From positions 1 through 6,039 of the forward strand of contig JAIELR010000214.1 of NCBI GenBank assembly GCA_019752835.1: a DNA stretch of 6,039 nucleotides. Reading direction: 5' to 3'. Under the pieces are notes generated by a model. That model worked only from the letters and a program-made list of their open reading frames with translations, was not told the origin of the DNA and searched no databases. Below are positions 1-6,017 of the stretch, piece after piece; positions within the stretch are counted from its first letter, which is position 1; the number at the start of each line of letters is the position of its first letter. The translations under genes and the position numbers were made by a program. The stretch is from Gammaproteobacteria bacterium (GTDB taxonomy: Bacteria > Pseudomonadota > Gammaproteobacteria > UBA1113).

Positions 1-192
1 GAAGAAATAAAGTTATTGCGTGATATTGAACGCGTCATCAAGCAAGCCATTCCACGTGAAAAAGTGGACGGATTTCACCCCAACCCATCAGCGCCCGCGA
101 CACCACCGCCAACATACTCACGTAGACCGACGACAGCAAATAGAAATACGGGGCGTGGGCAAGCAGCAGACAAGAGGAAGAGAGGATCGTAG
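1..192 (+). CDS. rhlE: ATP-dependent RNA helicase RhlE, C-terminal end (partial, 5' end outside window)
   Basis: Frame 1 is open from the first base to a TAG at 190-192 and gives 63 residues with no start codon, so the gene begins upstream of the window. The first part, reading EEIKLLRDIERVIKQAIPRE, then VDGFHPNP, matches the end of the second helicase domain (RecA-like domain 2) of RhlE-type DEAD-box helicases. E. coli RhlE has a closely similar LLRDIEKLLKKEIPR stretch followed by G-[YF]-x-P-[ND]-P. After that the chain becomes a proline-, threonine-, arginine- and lysine-rich tail ending in KRKRGS, typical of the basic disordered tails by which these helicases hold RNA. The family unwinds short RNA duplexes with ATP and acts in ribosome assembly and mRNA turnover in the cytoplasm. 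The catalytic motifs (Q, Walker A, DEAD, SAT) lie outside the window. The assignment to RhlE rather than another DEAD-box paralogue rests on this short tail only. Confidence 0.85.
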   Translation, partial: EEIKLLRDIERVIKQAIPREKVDGFHPNPSAPATPPPTYSRRPTTANRNTGRGQAADKRKRGS

Positions 193-212
193 CCATAAGT
201 AGGAAGAGACAA

Positions 213-274
213 TTGTAGGGGCAACCTCCCATGGTTGCCCAAAGATGGGCAACCATGGGAGGTTGCCCCTACAA
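213..274. repeat. REP-iREP palindrome pair: perfect 28-bp inverted repeat with 6-nt loop
   Basis: Bases 213-240 are the exact reverse complement of 247-274, separated by AAAGAT (241-246). Each arm is itself a small palindrome: GGGCAACC (219-226), loop TCCCAT, GGTTGCCC (233-240) on the left, and GGGCAACC (247-254), loop ATGGGA, GGTTGCCC (261-268) on the right. A GTAG tetranucleotide (215-218) heads the left hairpin and CTAC (269-272) closes the right one. A GTAG next to a short GC-rich hairpin is the hallmark of REP sequences mobilised by RAYT (TnpA-REP) transposases, and an inverted pair is the BIME arrangement. The element starts 21 nt after the rhlE stop and ends 22 nt before the gloB ribosome binding site. 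In RNA it could fold as one long stem or two short ones, and may protect the rhlE 3' end or reduce read-through into gloB. That role is inferred. Confidence 0.85.
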
Positions 275-310
275 CAGCCTCCGCACGTATAAGGAAAAGG
301 AGTAACAAAA

Positions 311-1093
311 ATGGAAAAATTCGACGTTCTCTACGTAAAAATATTCACCGATAATTATATTTGGATTCTGGTTAACAACGAAAACCATCATTGTGTAATT
401 GTTGATCCAGGCGATGCCGAACCTCTCTTGAACTTTGTGCAAACCCAGCAATTGATCCCTATTGCCATTCTTATCACTCATCATCATCGAGATCATTCGG
501 CCGGCATTGCCGATATAGTATCTCAATATAATATCCCTGTTTATGGAAGTATTCAAAGTCAACTCAACGAAATCACTCACCCTGTTGATGAAACGTCTTT
601 AATTACCTTTGAAAAATCAGATATGGTGTTTAACGTTATGTCTATTCCAGGACACACACTCGATCACATCGGCTATATTTTTCATGACGTGCTTTTTTGC
701 GGTGATACACTATTTTCAGGTGGTTGCGGCAAAGTATTTGAAGGCAGTTATGAACAAATGTTCTCTTCTTTAAATAAAATTGCCGCGTTACCTGATGAAA
801 CGAAAATTTATTGTACGCATGAATACACTTTATCCAATTTATTATTTGCTTATAAAATTGATCCTGAAAATATCGATTTAAATCAATATATCACGCTTAT
901 AAAGGAAAAAATAAAAAAAGGCTTGATTACATTGCCATCAACATTGGAATTGGAAAAGCGCATTAATCCTTTCTTGCGTTGTGATAATGCTGCATTTGTT
1001 ACGCAATTGGAGAAGCAAGCAGATATTAAATTCAATGATTCATTAGCTGTTTTTCGGTATATCAGAGAATTAAAAAATGCACAGACTTCTTGA
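311..1093 (+). CDS. gloB: Hydroxyacylglutathione hydrolase (glyoxalase II)
   Basis: The 260-residue protein is a complete glyoxalase II, close to the ~251 residues of E. coli GloB. It hydrolyses S-D-lactoylglutathione to D-lactate and glutathione, the second step of methylglyoxal detoxification, in the cytoplasm. The metallo-beta-lactamase fold is clear: the DNYIW start motif (14-18), VDPGDAEP (31-38), and the metal-binding THHHRDH at 56-62 with ligands H57, H59, D61 and H62. Further ligands are H115 in PGHT, D132 in CGDTLFSGGCGKVFEG (130-145), and H170 in THEYTLSN (169-176). The C-terminal glutathione-binding part carries the INPFLR motif. The ATG is supported by AAGGAG at 297-302, 8 nt upstream. 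The gene follows rhlE on the same strand but is separated from it by the REP pair, so it may have its own promoter; I see no convincing one. It ends 22 bp before the convergent stop of the next gene, with no clear terminator hairpin between them. Confidence 0.96.
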   Translation: MEKFDVLYVKIFTDNYIWILVNNENHHCVIVDPGDAEPLLNFVQTQQLIPIAILITHHHRDHSAGIADIVSQYNIPVYGSIQSQLNEITHPVDETSLITFEKSDMVFNVMSIPGHTLDHIGYIFHDVLFCGDTLFSGGCGKVFEGSYEQMFSSLNKIAALPDETKIYCTHEYTLSNLLFAYKIDPENIDLNQYITLIKEKIKKGLITLPSTLELEKRINPFLRCDNAAFVTQLEKQADIKFNDSLAVFRYIRELKNAQTS

Positions 1094-1115
1094 TACCGCA
1101 ACATCTCTTTTACAG

Positions 1116-1604
1116 TTATGGGCCTTTGTGACCAAAATTATTACTTTGCAGCGAATTAACGAAAGCCTGAAAGCGGTCCGTCAATTCCCGAACCTCAATA
1201 TTGGGTTGAACATCATATTGTTGCAAGCACTTTTTATCATTAATTAGGCAATAAAACATTTTTTCTTTTATAGCCATCAACTCAATTACGATGCCGTTCT
1301 TATCCTGTAAATCTAATGAATCAAAATCCAGTTGTTCATAGATAAATAATTGAGCATCTAAAAAAAGATATTCACTTACTTTTTCATCAATTATATTTTT
1401 GTTGAGGCCATGATAGTCACCAAGCTCTTTTAATATCACATCAAGATCATCACTCGGATTTATCGACACTTGATTGCGGTAGCCTTTTTTAAGATTTTGA
1501 TAGGCATTGATGTTATCAGTCGATACAACAACGGAACGATATGACGGTTGATTAGCGGGTTTAAATTGAGAAGCATAACAATTGGATGATGAACCTTTTT
1601 TCAT
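1116..1604 (-). CDS. Hypothetical protein; C-terminal half resembles the start of a CHAT domain
   Basis: I do not recognise this 162-residue protein with confidence. The chosen ATG (1602-1604) begins MKKGSSSNCY and has AAGGA 10 nt upstream (1615-1619). An in-frame ATG at 1706 would add 34 residues, but it has no ribosome binding site and its extension translates part of a REP-like repeat. There is no signal peptide or membrane segment, so a cytoplasmic protein is likely. Residues 1-20 are polar and low in structure, and 50-100 look helical and acidic. Residues ~96-152 read as a strand-turn-strand-helix pattern: GIVIELMAI, then KMFYCLIND, then EVRELTDRFQAFVNSL. This resembles the opening of CHAT (caspase-like) domains, which begin with two strands and a helix before the catalytic His and Cys. 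The protein stops there, so any protease function would be lost. This is pattern recognition and could be wrong. It is convergent with gloB and downstream of the lipoprotein gene. Confidence 0.6.
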   Translation of the reverse strand: MKKGSSSNCYASQFKPANQPSYRSVVVSTDNINAYQNLKKGYRNQVSINPSDDLDVILKELGDYHGLNKNIIDEKVSEYLFLDAQLFIYEQLDFDSLDLQDKNGIVIELMAIKEKMFYCLINDKKCLQQYDVQPNIEVRELTDRFQAFVNSLQSNNFGHKGP

Positions 1605-1614
1605 TATAATAATA

Positions 1615-1619
1615 TCCTT
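1615..1619 (-). promoter_or_regulatory. Ribosome binding site deciding the start of the hypothetical gene
   Basis: On the minus strand AAGGA lies 10 nt before the ATG at 1602-1604. The longer in-frame start at 1706 is preceded only by an A/T-rich run with no purine-rich Shine-Dalgarno match at a usable distance. This favours the 162-residue product over the 196-residue one. Confidence 0.5.
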
Positions 1620-1627
1620 ATTCACGT

Positions 1628-1659
1628 GCCTTAGTGCCGGTATTGGCTCTATGTCAGGC
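1628..1659. other. Imperfect hairpin in the leader of the hypothetical gene
   Basis: On the plus strand GCCT (1628-1631), TAG (1632-1634) and GCC (1636-1638) can pair with GGC (1645-1647), CTA (1649-1651) and AGGC (1656-1659) around the loop GGTATT. There is a T-T mismatch and a 4-nt bulge. On the minus strand the structure would sit just upstream of the ribosome binding site at 1615-1619. No T run follows the stem on the minus strand, so it does not look like an intrinsic terminator. It may be a structured leader or chance pairing. Confidence 0.25.
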
Positions 1660-1683
1660 AAAAATAAAAAGTTGCTCAATACA

Positions 1684-1902
1684 GTAGCCCGTATTAAAGC
1701 GCACATCGAAAATAAAAAAAATCTTTGCTTTTTCCCGTTATAAAATGTTTTAAAATATTATTTGCACGTAATATGGGGCCGAGTTTTGTAAAATCAACGA
1801 TCCCGTATTACGCTCTTATCGTGAATGTTCTTGTTATTGCCATATTTGCAATATCAATAAATAATAAGTTCCAAGCATTATTTCCGCTTTAATACGGGCT
1901 AC
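1684..1902. repeat. Interrupted REP-like element, symmetric (18-bp outer and 11-bp inner inverted repeats)
   Basis: GTAGCCCGTATTAAAGCG at 1684-1701 is repeated exactly in reverse complement at 1885-1902. Inside lie CGTAATATGGG (1767-1777) and CCCGTATTACG (1802-1812), which are reverse complements except for one base. The order is therefore GTAG + CCCGTATTA, then CGTAATATGGG, then CCCGTATTACG, then TAATACGGG + CTAC. This is the layout of two REP sequences of the widespread GTAGCCCG(G/T)ATTA kind placed head to head. Here the two arms of each REP are held apart by 65-75 nt of AT-rich DNA instead of a few bases. The non-coding stretch 1605-1904 consists of this element plus the leader hairpin at 1628-1659, and I see no gene in it. 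The right end lies 2 bp from the stop codon of the lipoprotein gene, a typical REP site, where it may act as a 3' end stabiliser. Confidence 0.7.
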
Positions 1903-1904
1903 GG

Positions 1905-2156
1905 TTACTTATCACAGCCATTAGCTTGATAAGACGCCAATAATTGCTGCTGTTGAACTTGGCTTGCACCCATATTGGTTGTGCCATAACCTCGATCGGC
2001 GTTAAATTCGATTTGTTGTCTTAAATTTTCGCAGACAGAATTTCGATTATAATTACCGCCTGAGGGCGTAAGCGCGGAATAATTATTATTAAGTGTATTA
2101 CAGCCTGTTAATAGAACAAAAGTTGAGCAAGACAGGCCGATTAGTAATTTTTTCAT
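1905..2156 (-). CDS. Small putative outer-membrane lipoprotein, function unknown
   Basis: The 83-residue product starts MKKLLIGLSC and has a clear lipoprotein signal peptide: two lysines, a hydrophobic stretch, then the lipobox LTGC at residues 16-19. After cleavage by signal peptidase II, C19 would carry the lipid. The next residue is Asn rather than Asp, so export to the outer membrane by Lol is expected. The mature part is about 65 residues, rich in Asn and Gln, with a polar linker and then VCENLRQQIEFN and a helical end reading QQQQLLASYQANGC. The two Cys of the mature part, one near its middle and one near the end, could form a disulfide. The start is chosen because TAGGA (2165-2169, minus strand) lies 8 nt upstream; the in-frame ATGs further up, including one at 2201, lie upstream of this site and would put charged or extra residues before the signal peptide. 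The gene is divergent from rnr. I cannot assign a function. Confidence 0.78.
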   Translation of the reverse strand: MKKLLIGLSCSTFVLLTGCNTLNNNYSALTPSGGNYNRNSVCENLRQQIEFNADRGYGTTNMGASQVQQQQLLASYQANGCDK

Positions 2157-2187
2157 TGCAAGGGTCCTAAACATAAGGTAAACAATA

Positions 2188-2193
2188 TATAAT
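2188..2193 (+). promoter_or_regulatory. Candidate -10 box for the rnr-rlmB transcript
   Basis: A perfect TATAAT lies 36 nt upstream of the rnr start codon in the 73-bp divergent spacer (2157-2229). I see no good TTGACA-like -35 at the usual 16-18 nt distance (2165-2170 reads TCCTAA), so the promoter is uncertain. The region is AT-rich throughout and must also hold the promoter of the divergent lipoprotein gene, for which no clear box pair was found. Confidence 0.35.
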
Positions 2194-2229
2194 GATACCA
2201 CATTTAATTTTTAGGGATATACTACCCCA

Positions 2230-4608
2230 GTGACAAAAAAACATAAAGACATTGATTCGTCTATTGAAAAAGTACCTGCCGGATGTGATGAACCCATGCC
2301 TAGTCAAGATCCTTTCGCCGAAAGAGAGGCTGCTAGATATGCCGAACCCATCCCCAGCCGTGAATTTATTTCGCAACTTCTCAAAGCTCGGGGCGGTCCC
2401 GCGTTGTTTGCAGAAATTGCGGAAGCATTCAATTTAAGCTCTGAGGACAACCTCGAAGCATTGAAGCGTCGCTTACGCGCAATGGAACGTGATGGCCAAC
2501 TCATTCGCAACCGACGTGAAGGCTACGGACTCATTGAAAAAATGGGCCTTGTTCGAGGGCGCGTCATGGCCCATCGTGATGGCTTTGGCTTTTTGGTGCC
2601 CGATGAGGGCGGTGCTGATTTATTTTTACCTGAACGACAAATGCGCGCCCTATTCGATGGCGATCGCATTGTCGCACGCATTTCGGGCGTCGACCGACGC
2701 GGTAGAAACGAAGCCGCGGTTGTTGAAGTGCTTGAGCGAGGCATCACGCAATTTATTGGGCGTTTTGCTGTCGAGGCAGGAGCGTCATTCGTTCTGCCCG
2801 ATAATCCCCGCATTCGTCAACAAATTCTGATTCCACCCGAACATATAAATCACGCCAAGCACGGCCAGATCGTTATGGCAGAGCTCCTTATTCAACCGAC
2901 TAAATACAGTTCTCCCATTGGGAAAGTCGTTGAAATTTTGGGCGAACATATGGCGCCTGGAATGGAGATCGATATATCGATACGCTCCCATAATCTTCCT
3001 TATGTGTGGCCACACGAGGTTCAAGAAGAAATAAAAGACCTCAAACCCCGTGTAGCAAACAAAGATAAAGAAGGTCGTGTAGATTTGCGCGAGTTGCCCT
3101 TAGTCACCATTGATGGCGAAGATGCGCGTGATTTTGATGATGCTGTTTACTGTGAATCCACACGTCAAGGTTGGAGTTTATGGGTTGCAATTGCCGATGT
3201 GTCGCATTATGTTCGACCAGATACTGGCCTCGATGCAGCTGCACAAGAACGTGGTAACTCTGTTTACTTTCCCGAGCGTGTTATCCCCATGCTCCCTGAA
3301 ATTTTGTCCAATGAATTATGCTCACTCAATCCCAAAGTCGATCGGCTTTGCATGGTATGTGAAGTTCACGTGACTAAAGAGGGTGAGGTAAAACGATATA
3401 AATTTCATGAAGCTGTTATGAATTCTAAGGCTCGTCTCACCTATGAAGAAGTTGCCGCTATTTTAGATCATCAAGATCCAATACTGTGCAAAAAATATAA
3501 AAAATTGCTTCCTCATTTAACGGATCTTCATGAGCTTTATCAAGTATTGAAAAAGCAGCGAGCAGAACGTGGCGCCATCGATTTCGAACTTCCGGAAACA
3601 CGAATCATTTTTGATGCCGATCGAAAAATTGAACGGATTGTTTCACGTGAACGCAATGATGCCCACCGTTTAATTGAAGAATGCATGTTGCTGGCGAATG
3701 TTTGTGCCGCCGAGTTTTTAGTTGAACGCGAGATGCCTGCGTTGTTTCGTAATCATTTAGGTCCAACCAGCGATAAACTTACCGATTTACGTAAGTTTTT
3801 GAATGAAGTCGGTTTAAAACTGGGCGGCGGTGACAATCCTGCGCCTAAACATTATGCCAAAGTATTAAAGCAAACATCGGAACGTCCAGATTTTTCGCTG
3901 ATTCAAACGGTTTTACTGCGATCACTGGCCCAAGCAGTTTATCAATCTGAAAATCAGGGGCATTTTGGCCTTGCATTTGATGCCTATGCTCATTTTACCT
4001 CACCTATTCGCCGCTACCCTGATTTATTGGTTCATCGAGCGATCAAGCACACCTTAGCAAAACGCAAATCCGCCACGTTTACGTATGATCAAGATAAAAT
4101 GGCAAAATTGGGCAGTCACTGCTCAATGACAGAGCGCCGTGCTGATGATGCCACTCGTGAAGCAACGAATTGGCTAAAGTGTGAATTTATGCTGGACAAA
4201 ATAGGCCAAACATTTGACGGCATTGTGTCAGGTGTCACTGGGTTTGGTGTTTTTGTGACGCTAAAATCCATTTTTGTGGATGGATTGCTGCATATCACGT
4301 CGCTTAAAAATGATTATTACCGTTTTGATCCTATTCATCATCGCCTAACCGGTGAACGCAGTGGAAAAGTCTATCGGATAGGCGATCCTTTGCAAGTCAG
4401 TGTCGTGAGAGTTGATTTGGATGAGCGAAAAATTGATTTTGATTTAGTTGAAAACCTAAAGCCCACTGAGCCTTTATCGACAAAAAAAACCTCCAAATCA
4501 ACGAAATCAAAACGTAAACCTAAGAAAAAAGCAGCAGCCACTGTCGCTAAAGAACCGACCGTCGCCGCGCCATCAAATACACCATCAAAGAGACGAAGAC
4601 GCCGATGA
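2230..4608 (+). CDS. rnr: Ribonuclease R (3'-5' exoribonuclease)
   Basis: The 792-residue protein is close to E. coli RNase R (about 813) and aligns along its whole length. It is a processive 3'-5' exoribonuclease that degrades structured RNA, working in mRNA and rRNA quality control and tmRNA-linked decay. Domains in order: winged-helix region (~42-104, with RRLRAMERDGQL), cold-shock domains (~107-165 and ~175-240), RNB catalytic domain (~283-615), S1 domain (~659-740), and a Lys/Arg-rich tail (741-792, ending KRRRRR). The RNB metal ligands are D295, D301, D303 and D304 in TIDGEDARDFDDAV, and the second motif TSPIRRYPD is at 590-598. The start is GTG, with AGGGA 12 nt upstream (2213-2217), a rather long spacing. 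An in-frame ATG at 2296 (residue 23) gives MPSQDPFAERE, which matches the E. coli N-terminus MSQDPFQERE, so the first 22 residues are the least certain part. The stop overlaps the rlmB start. Confidence 0.97.
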   Translation: MTKKHKDIDSSIEKVPAGCDEPMPSQDPFAEREAARYAEPIPSREFISQLLKARGGPALFAEIAEAFNLSSEDNLEALKRRLRAMERDGQLIRNRREGYGLIEKMGLVRGRVMAHRDGFGFLVPDEGGADLFLPERQMRALFDGDRIVARISGVDRRGRNEAAVVEVLERGITQFIGRFAVEAGASFVLPDNPRIRQQILIPPEHINHAKHGQIVMAELLIQPTKYSSPIGKVVEILGEHMAPGMEIDISIRSHNLPYVWPHEVQEEIKDLKPRVANKDKEGRVDLRELPLVTIDGEDARDFDDAVYCESTRQGWSLWVAIADVSHYVRPDTGLDAAAQERGNSVYFPERVIPMLPEILSNELCSLNPKVDRLCMVCEVHVTKEGEVKRYKFHEAVMNSKARLTYEEVAAILDHQDPILCKKYKKLLPHLTDLHELYQVLKKQRAERGAIDFELPETRIIFDADRKIERIVSRERNDAHRLIEECMLLANVCAAEFLVEREMPALFRNHLGPTSDKLTDLRKFLNEVGLKLGGGDNPAPKHYAKVLKQTSERPDFSLIQTVLLRSLAQAVYQSENQGHFGLAFDAYAHFTSPIRRYPDLLVHRAIKHTLAKRKSATFTYDQDKMAKLGSHCSMTERRADDATREATNWLKCEFMLDKIGQTFDGIVSGVTGFGVFVTLKSIFVDGLLHITSLKNDYYRFDPIHHRLTGERSGKVYRIGDPLQVSVVRVDLDERKIDFDLVENLKPTEPLSTKKTSKSTKSKRKPKKKAAATVAKEPTVAAPSNTPSKRRRRR

Positions 4609-5348
4609 GTCAGCTAATTTATGGCACCCATGCAGTTGAAGCAGCCCTTAAAAACAAAGAATCTGCCATACAAGAAATTTATTTGGTTCAAACCAAGCAA
4701 ATGGGCAAGCTACAATTTATTCTGGACTTGGCAGAACGTCGTCAGATAACCATCAAATCCATGTCTCGCCATCAATTTGATCAATTACTCGGTGACGTGA
4801 ATCATCAAGGCATCGCAGCGCGCACCGCTTATTCGGAAAAAAAGCTCGAAGAAGCTGATCTTATGCAGTGGATAGAAGACGCAAAAGATCCACTTTTATT
4901 ACTCGTTTTGGATAGCGTTCAAGATCCCCATAATTTAGGCGCCTGTTTACGCACCGCCGATGCAGCGGGTGTCATGGCTGTGGTCGTTCCTAAAGATAAA
5001 GCTGCCACACTCACCCCAACCGTCCGCAAAGTTGCCTGTGGCGCTGCTGAAAGTTTACCTTTTGTTCAAGTCACTAATTTGGCCCGCTTTTTAACGAATA
5101 TTAAAAAATTAAGGGTCTGGTGTTATGGACTCGCCGACGATGCCGAAAAAAGCATTTATGAGATGAGCTTGAAAGGCCATGTTGCCCTGGTTATGGGCGG
5201 CGAAGGCGACGGTTTACGTCAATTAACCCGTGAATGCTGTGATGAACTTTTATCCATCCCCATGGCTGGCGCGGTATCGAGCGTGAATGTCTCCGTCGCA
5301 ACCGGTATCAGTTTGTTTGAAGCCGTTCGGCAGCGGAATAAAAAATAG
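4605..5348 (+). CDS. rlmB: 23S rRNA (guanosine-2'-O-)-methyltransferase RlmB
   Basis: This 247-residue SPOUT-class enzyme matches E. coli RlmB (243 residues), which uses S-adenosylmethionine to methylate the ribose of G2251 in the peptidyl-transferase loop of 23S rRNA. Residues ~4-77 form the SpoU substrate-binding domain, starting with IYGTHAVEAAL. Residues ~97-243 are the trefoil-knotted catalytic domain. Motif 1 is DPHNLGACLRTADA (107-120) with N110 and R116. Motif 2 is MGGEGDGLR (197-205) with E200. Motif 3 is IPMAGAVSSVNVSVATGI (218-235) with S226 and N228. Motif 3 reads SSVNVSVA where SLNVSVA is usual, a conservative change. The ATG overlaps the rnr stop as ATGA (4605-4608), so translation is probably coupled to rnr, and the rnr-rlmB pairing is conserved in gammaproteobacteria. 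Related TrmH tRNA methyltransferases are the main alternative, but the N-terminal domain, length and rnr linkage favour RlmB. Confidence 0.95.
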   Translation: MSQLIYGTHAVEAALKNKESAIQEIYLVQTKQMGKLQFILDLAERRQITIKSMSRHQFDQLLGDVNHQGIAARTAYSEKKLEEADLMQWIEDAKDPLLLLVLDSVQDPHNLGACLRTADAAGVMAVVVPKDKAATLTPTVRKVACGAAESLPFVQVTNLARFLTNIKKLRVWCYGLADDAEKSIYEMSLKGHVALVMGGEGDGLRQLTRECCDELLSIPMAGAVSSVNVSVATGISLFEAVRQRNKK

Positions 5349-5371
5349 CTCGCATTTGAGTTTAAATTATT

Positions 5372-5995
5372 ATGTATCTACCAAAATCATTTGAGAATAA
5401 AAATCTCGAGCAACTACATGAGTTAATTGAGAAATTTAATTTTGCTACATTAATTAGCCATTATAATGGTGAAACTGAGGTAACACACATCCCTGTAATG
5501 CTTAATCGCTCCCTCGGTGAATATGGCACTTTGTTTTGGCATGTGGCTAACTTGAACCCTCATGCGAAGCTATTTACTGAAAACACTAGCGCTTTATTAA
5601 TTTTTCATGGACCCCATGGATATATTTCACCAACTTGGTACAAAACAGCGTCCAATGTTCCAACTTGGAACTATGCCGTAGTGCACGCACATGGGATTGT
5701 ACAAATAATGGATAAAAAAGAACTCGCTGATAACTTAACGAGTATGGTTAATTGGCATGAAAATGCGTTTGTTCAAAATACGCGTTATATAATCTCTAAC
5801 GAGTTTAAATCGAAACAAATTGAATATATCACTGGATTTAGTATGGCGATTACAAAAATAGAAGGCAAATTCAAGTTAAGCCAAAATCGCAGCTCTGAAG
5901 ATAGACATGGAGTATTGGATGGTTTACGCAGCCATAATACCTCAGATTCAAACGCTTTGGCTGATTTGATGGAGTCTATAAACAACAGTGCTTAG
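5372..5995 (+). CDS. PaiB-family FMN-binding protein (annotated as negative transcriptional regulator)
   Basis: The 207-residue product has the full PaiB signature: MYLPKSF at the start, THIP (38-41), HVANLNPH (57-64), GPHGYISPTWY (80-90), VPTWNYAVVHAHG (96-108), EGKFKLSQNR (164-173) and GVLDGL (180-185). Family members form a split-barrel dimer related to pyridoxamine-phosphate oxidases and bind flavin. Bacillus subtilis PaiB was described as a repressor of protease and sporulation genes. In gammaproteobacteria the true role is mostly unknown, so regulator is a family label and not something the sequence shows; no DNA-binding domain is evident. The length is normal and no motif is missing. 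The ATG lies 23 bp after the rlmB stop with only a weak GAG (5358-5360) ahead of it, so expression may be low or depend on read-through from rnr-rlmB. No promoter or terminator is visible in the gap. The gene looks more AT-rich than the middle of rnr. Confidence 0.88.
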   Translation: MYLPKSFENKNLEQLHELIEKFNFATLISHYNGETEVTHIPVMLNRSLGEYGTLFWHVANLNPHAKLFTENTSALLIFHGPHGYISPTWYKTASNVPTWNYAVVHAHGIVQIMDKKELADNLTSMVNWHENAFVQNTRYIISNEFKSKQIEYITGFSMAITKIEGKFKLSQNRSSEDRHGVLDGLRSHNTSDSNALADLMESINNSA

Positions 5996-6017
5996 CCAAC
6001 ATAATTAACGTCACGTC

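Noticed and set aside
20..202. Plus-strand open frame of 60 codons at the left edge
   Set aside because: It lies in another frame over the rhlE tail, whose sequence is recognisable in frame 1, and it has no ribosome binding site or family resemblance.
213..274. Intrinsic terminator for rhlE
   Set aside because: The stem is strong but no T run follows on the plus strand, and the GTAG-headed double palindrome fits a REP pair better. A terminating effect is still possible.
38..308. Minus-strand open frames across the rhlE end and the REP pair
   Set aside because: They translate the palindrome and the antisense of the helicase tail. There is no start signal and no recognisable protein.
1094..1115. 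Possible terminator between the convergent gloB and hypothetical genes
   Set aside because: The 22-bp gap has a short T run but no inverted repeat able to form a stem.
1605..1706. 34-residue N-terminal extension of the hypothetical minus-strand gene
   Set aside because: Its first residues are a translation of the REP arm at 1684-1701, the ATG has no ribosome binding site, and the internal ATG at 1604 has one.
2157..2201. 15-residue N-terminal extension of the small lipoprotein
   Set aside because: It would place extra residues before an otherwise standard signal peptide, and the internal ATG at 2156 has TAGGA 8 nt upstream.
2252..3373. Several open frames of 60-113 codons on both strands inside rnr
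   Set aside because: They are antisense or out-of-frame to a full-length RNase R with all catalytic motifs, and none has its own start signal or a recognisable motif.
5785..5985. Minus-strand 66-codon frame in the PaiB-family gene
   Set aside because: It is antisense to conserved PaiB motifs (EGKFKLSQNR, GVLDGL) and has no supporting signals.
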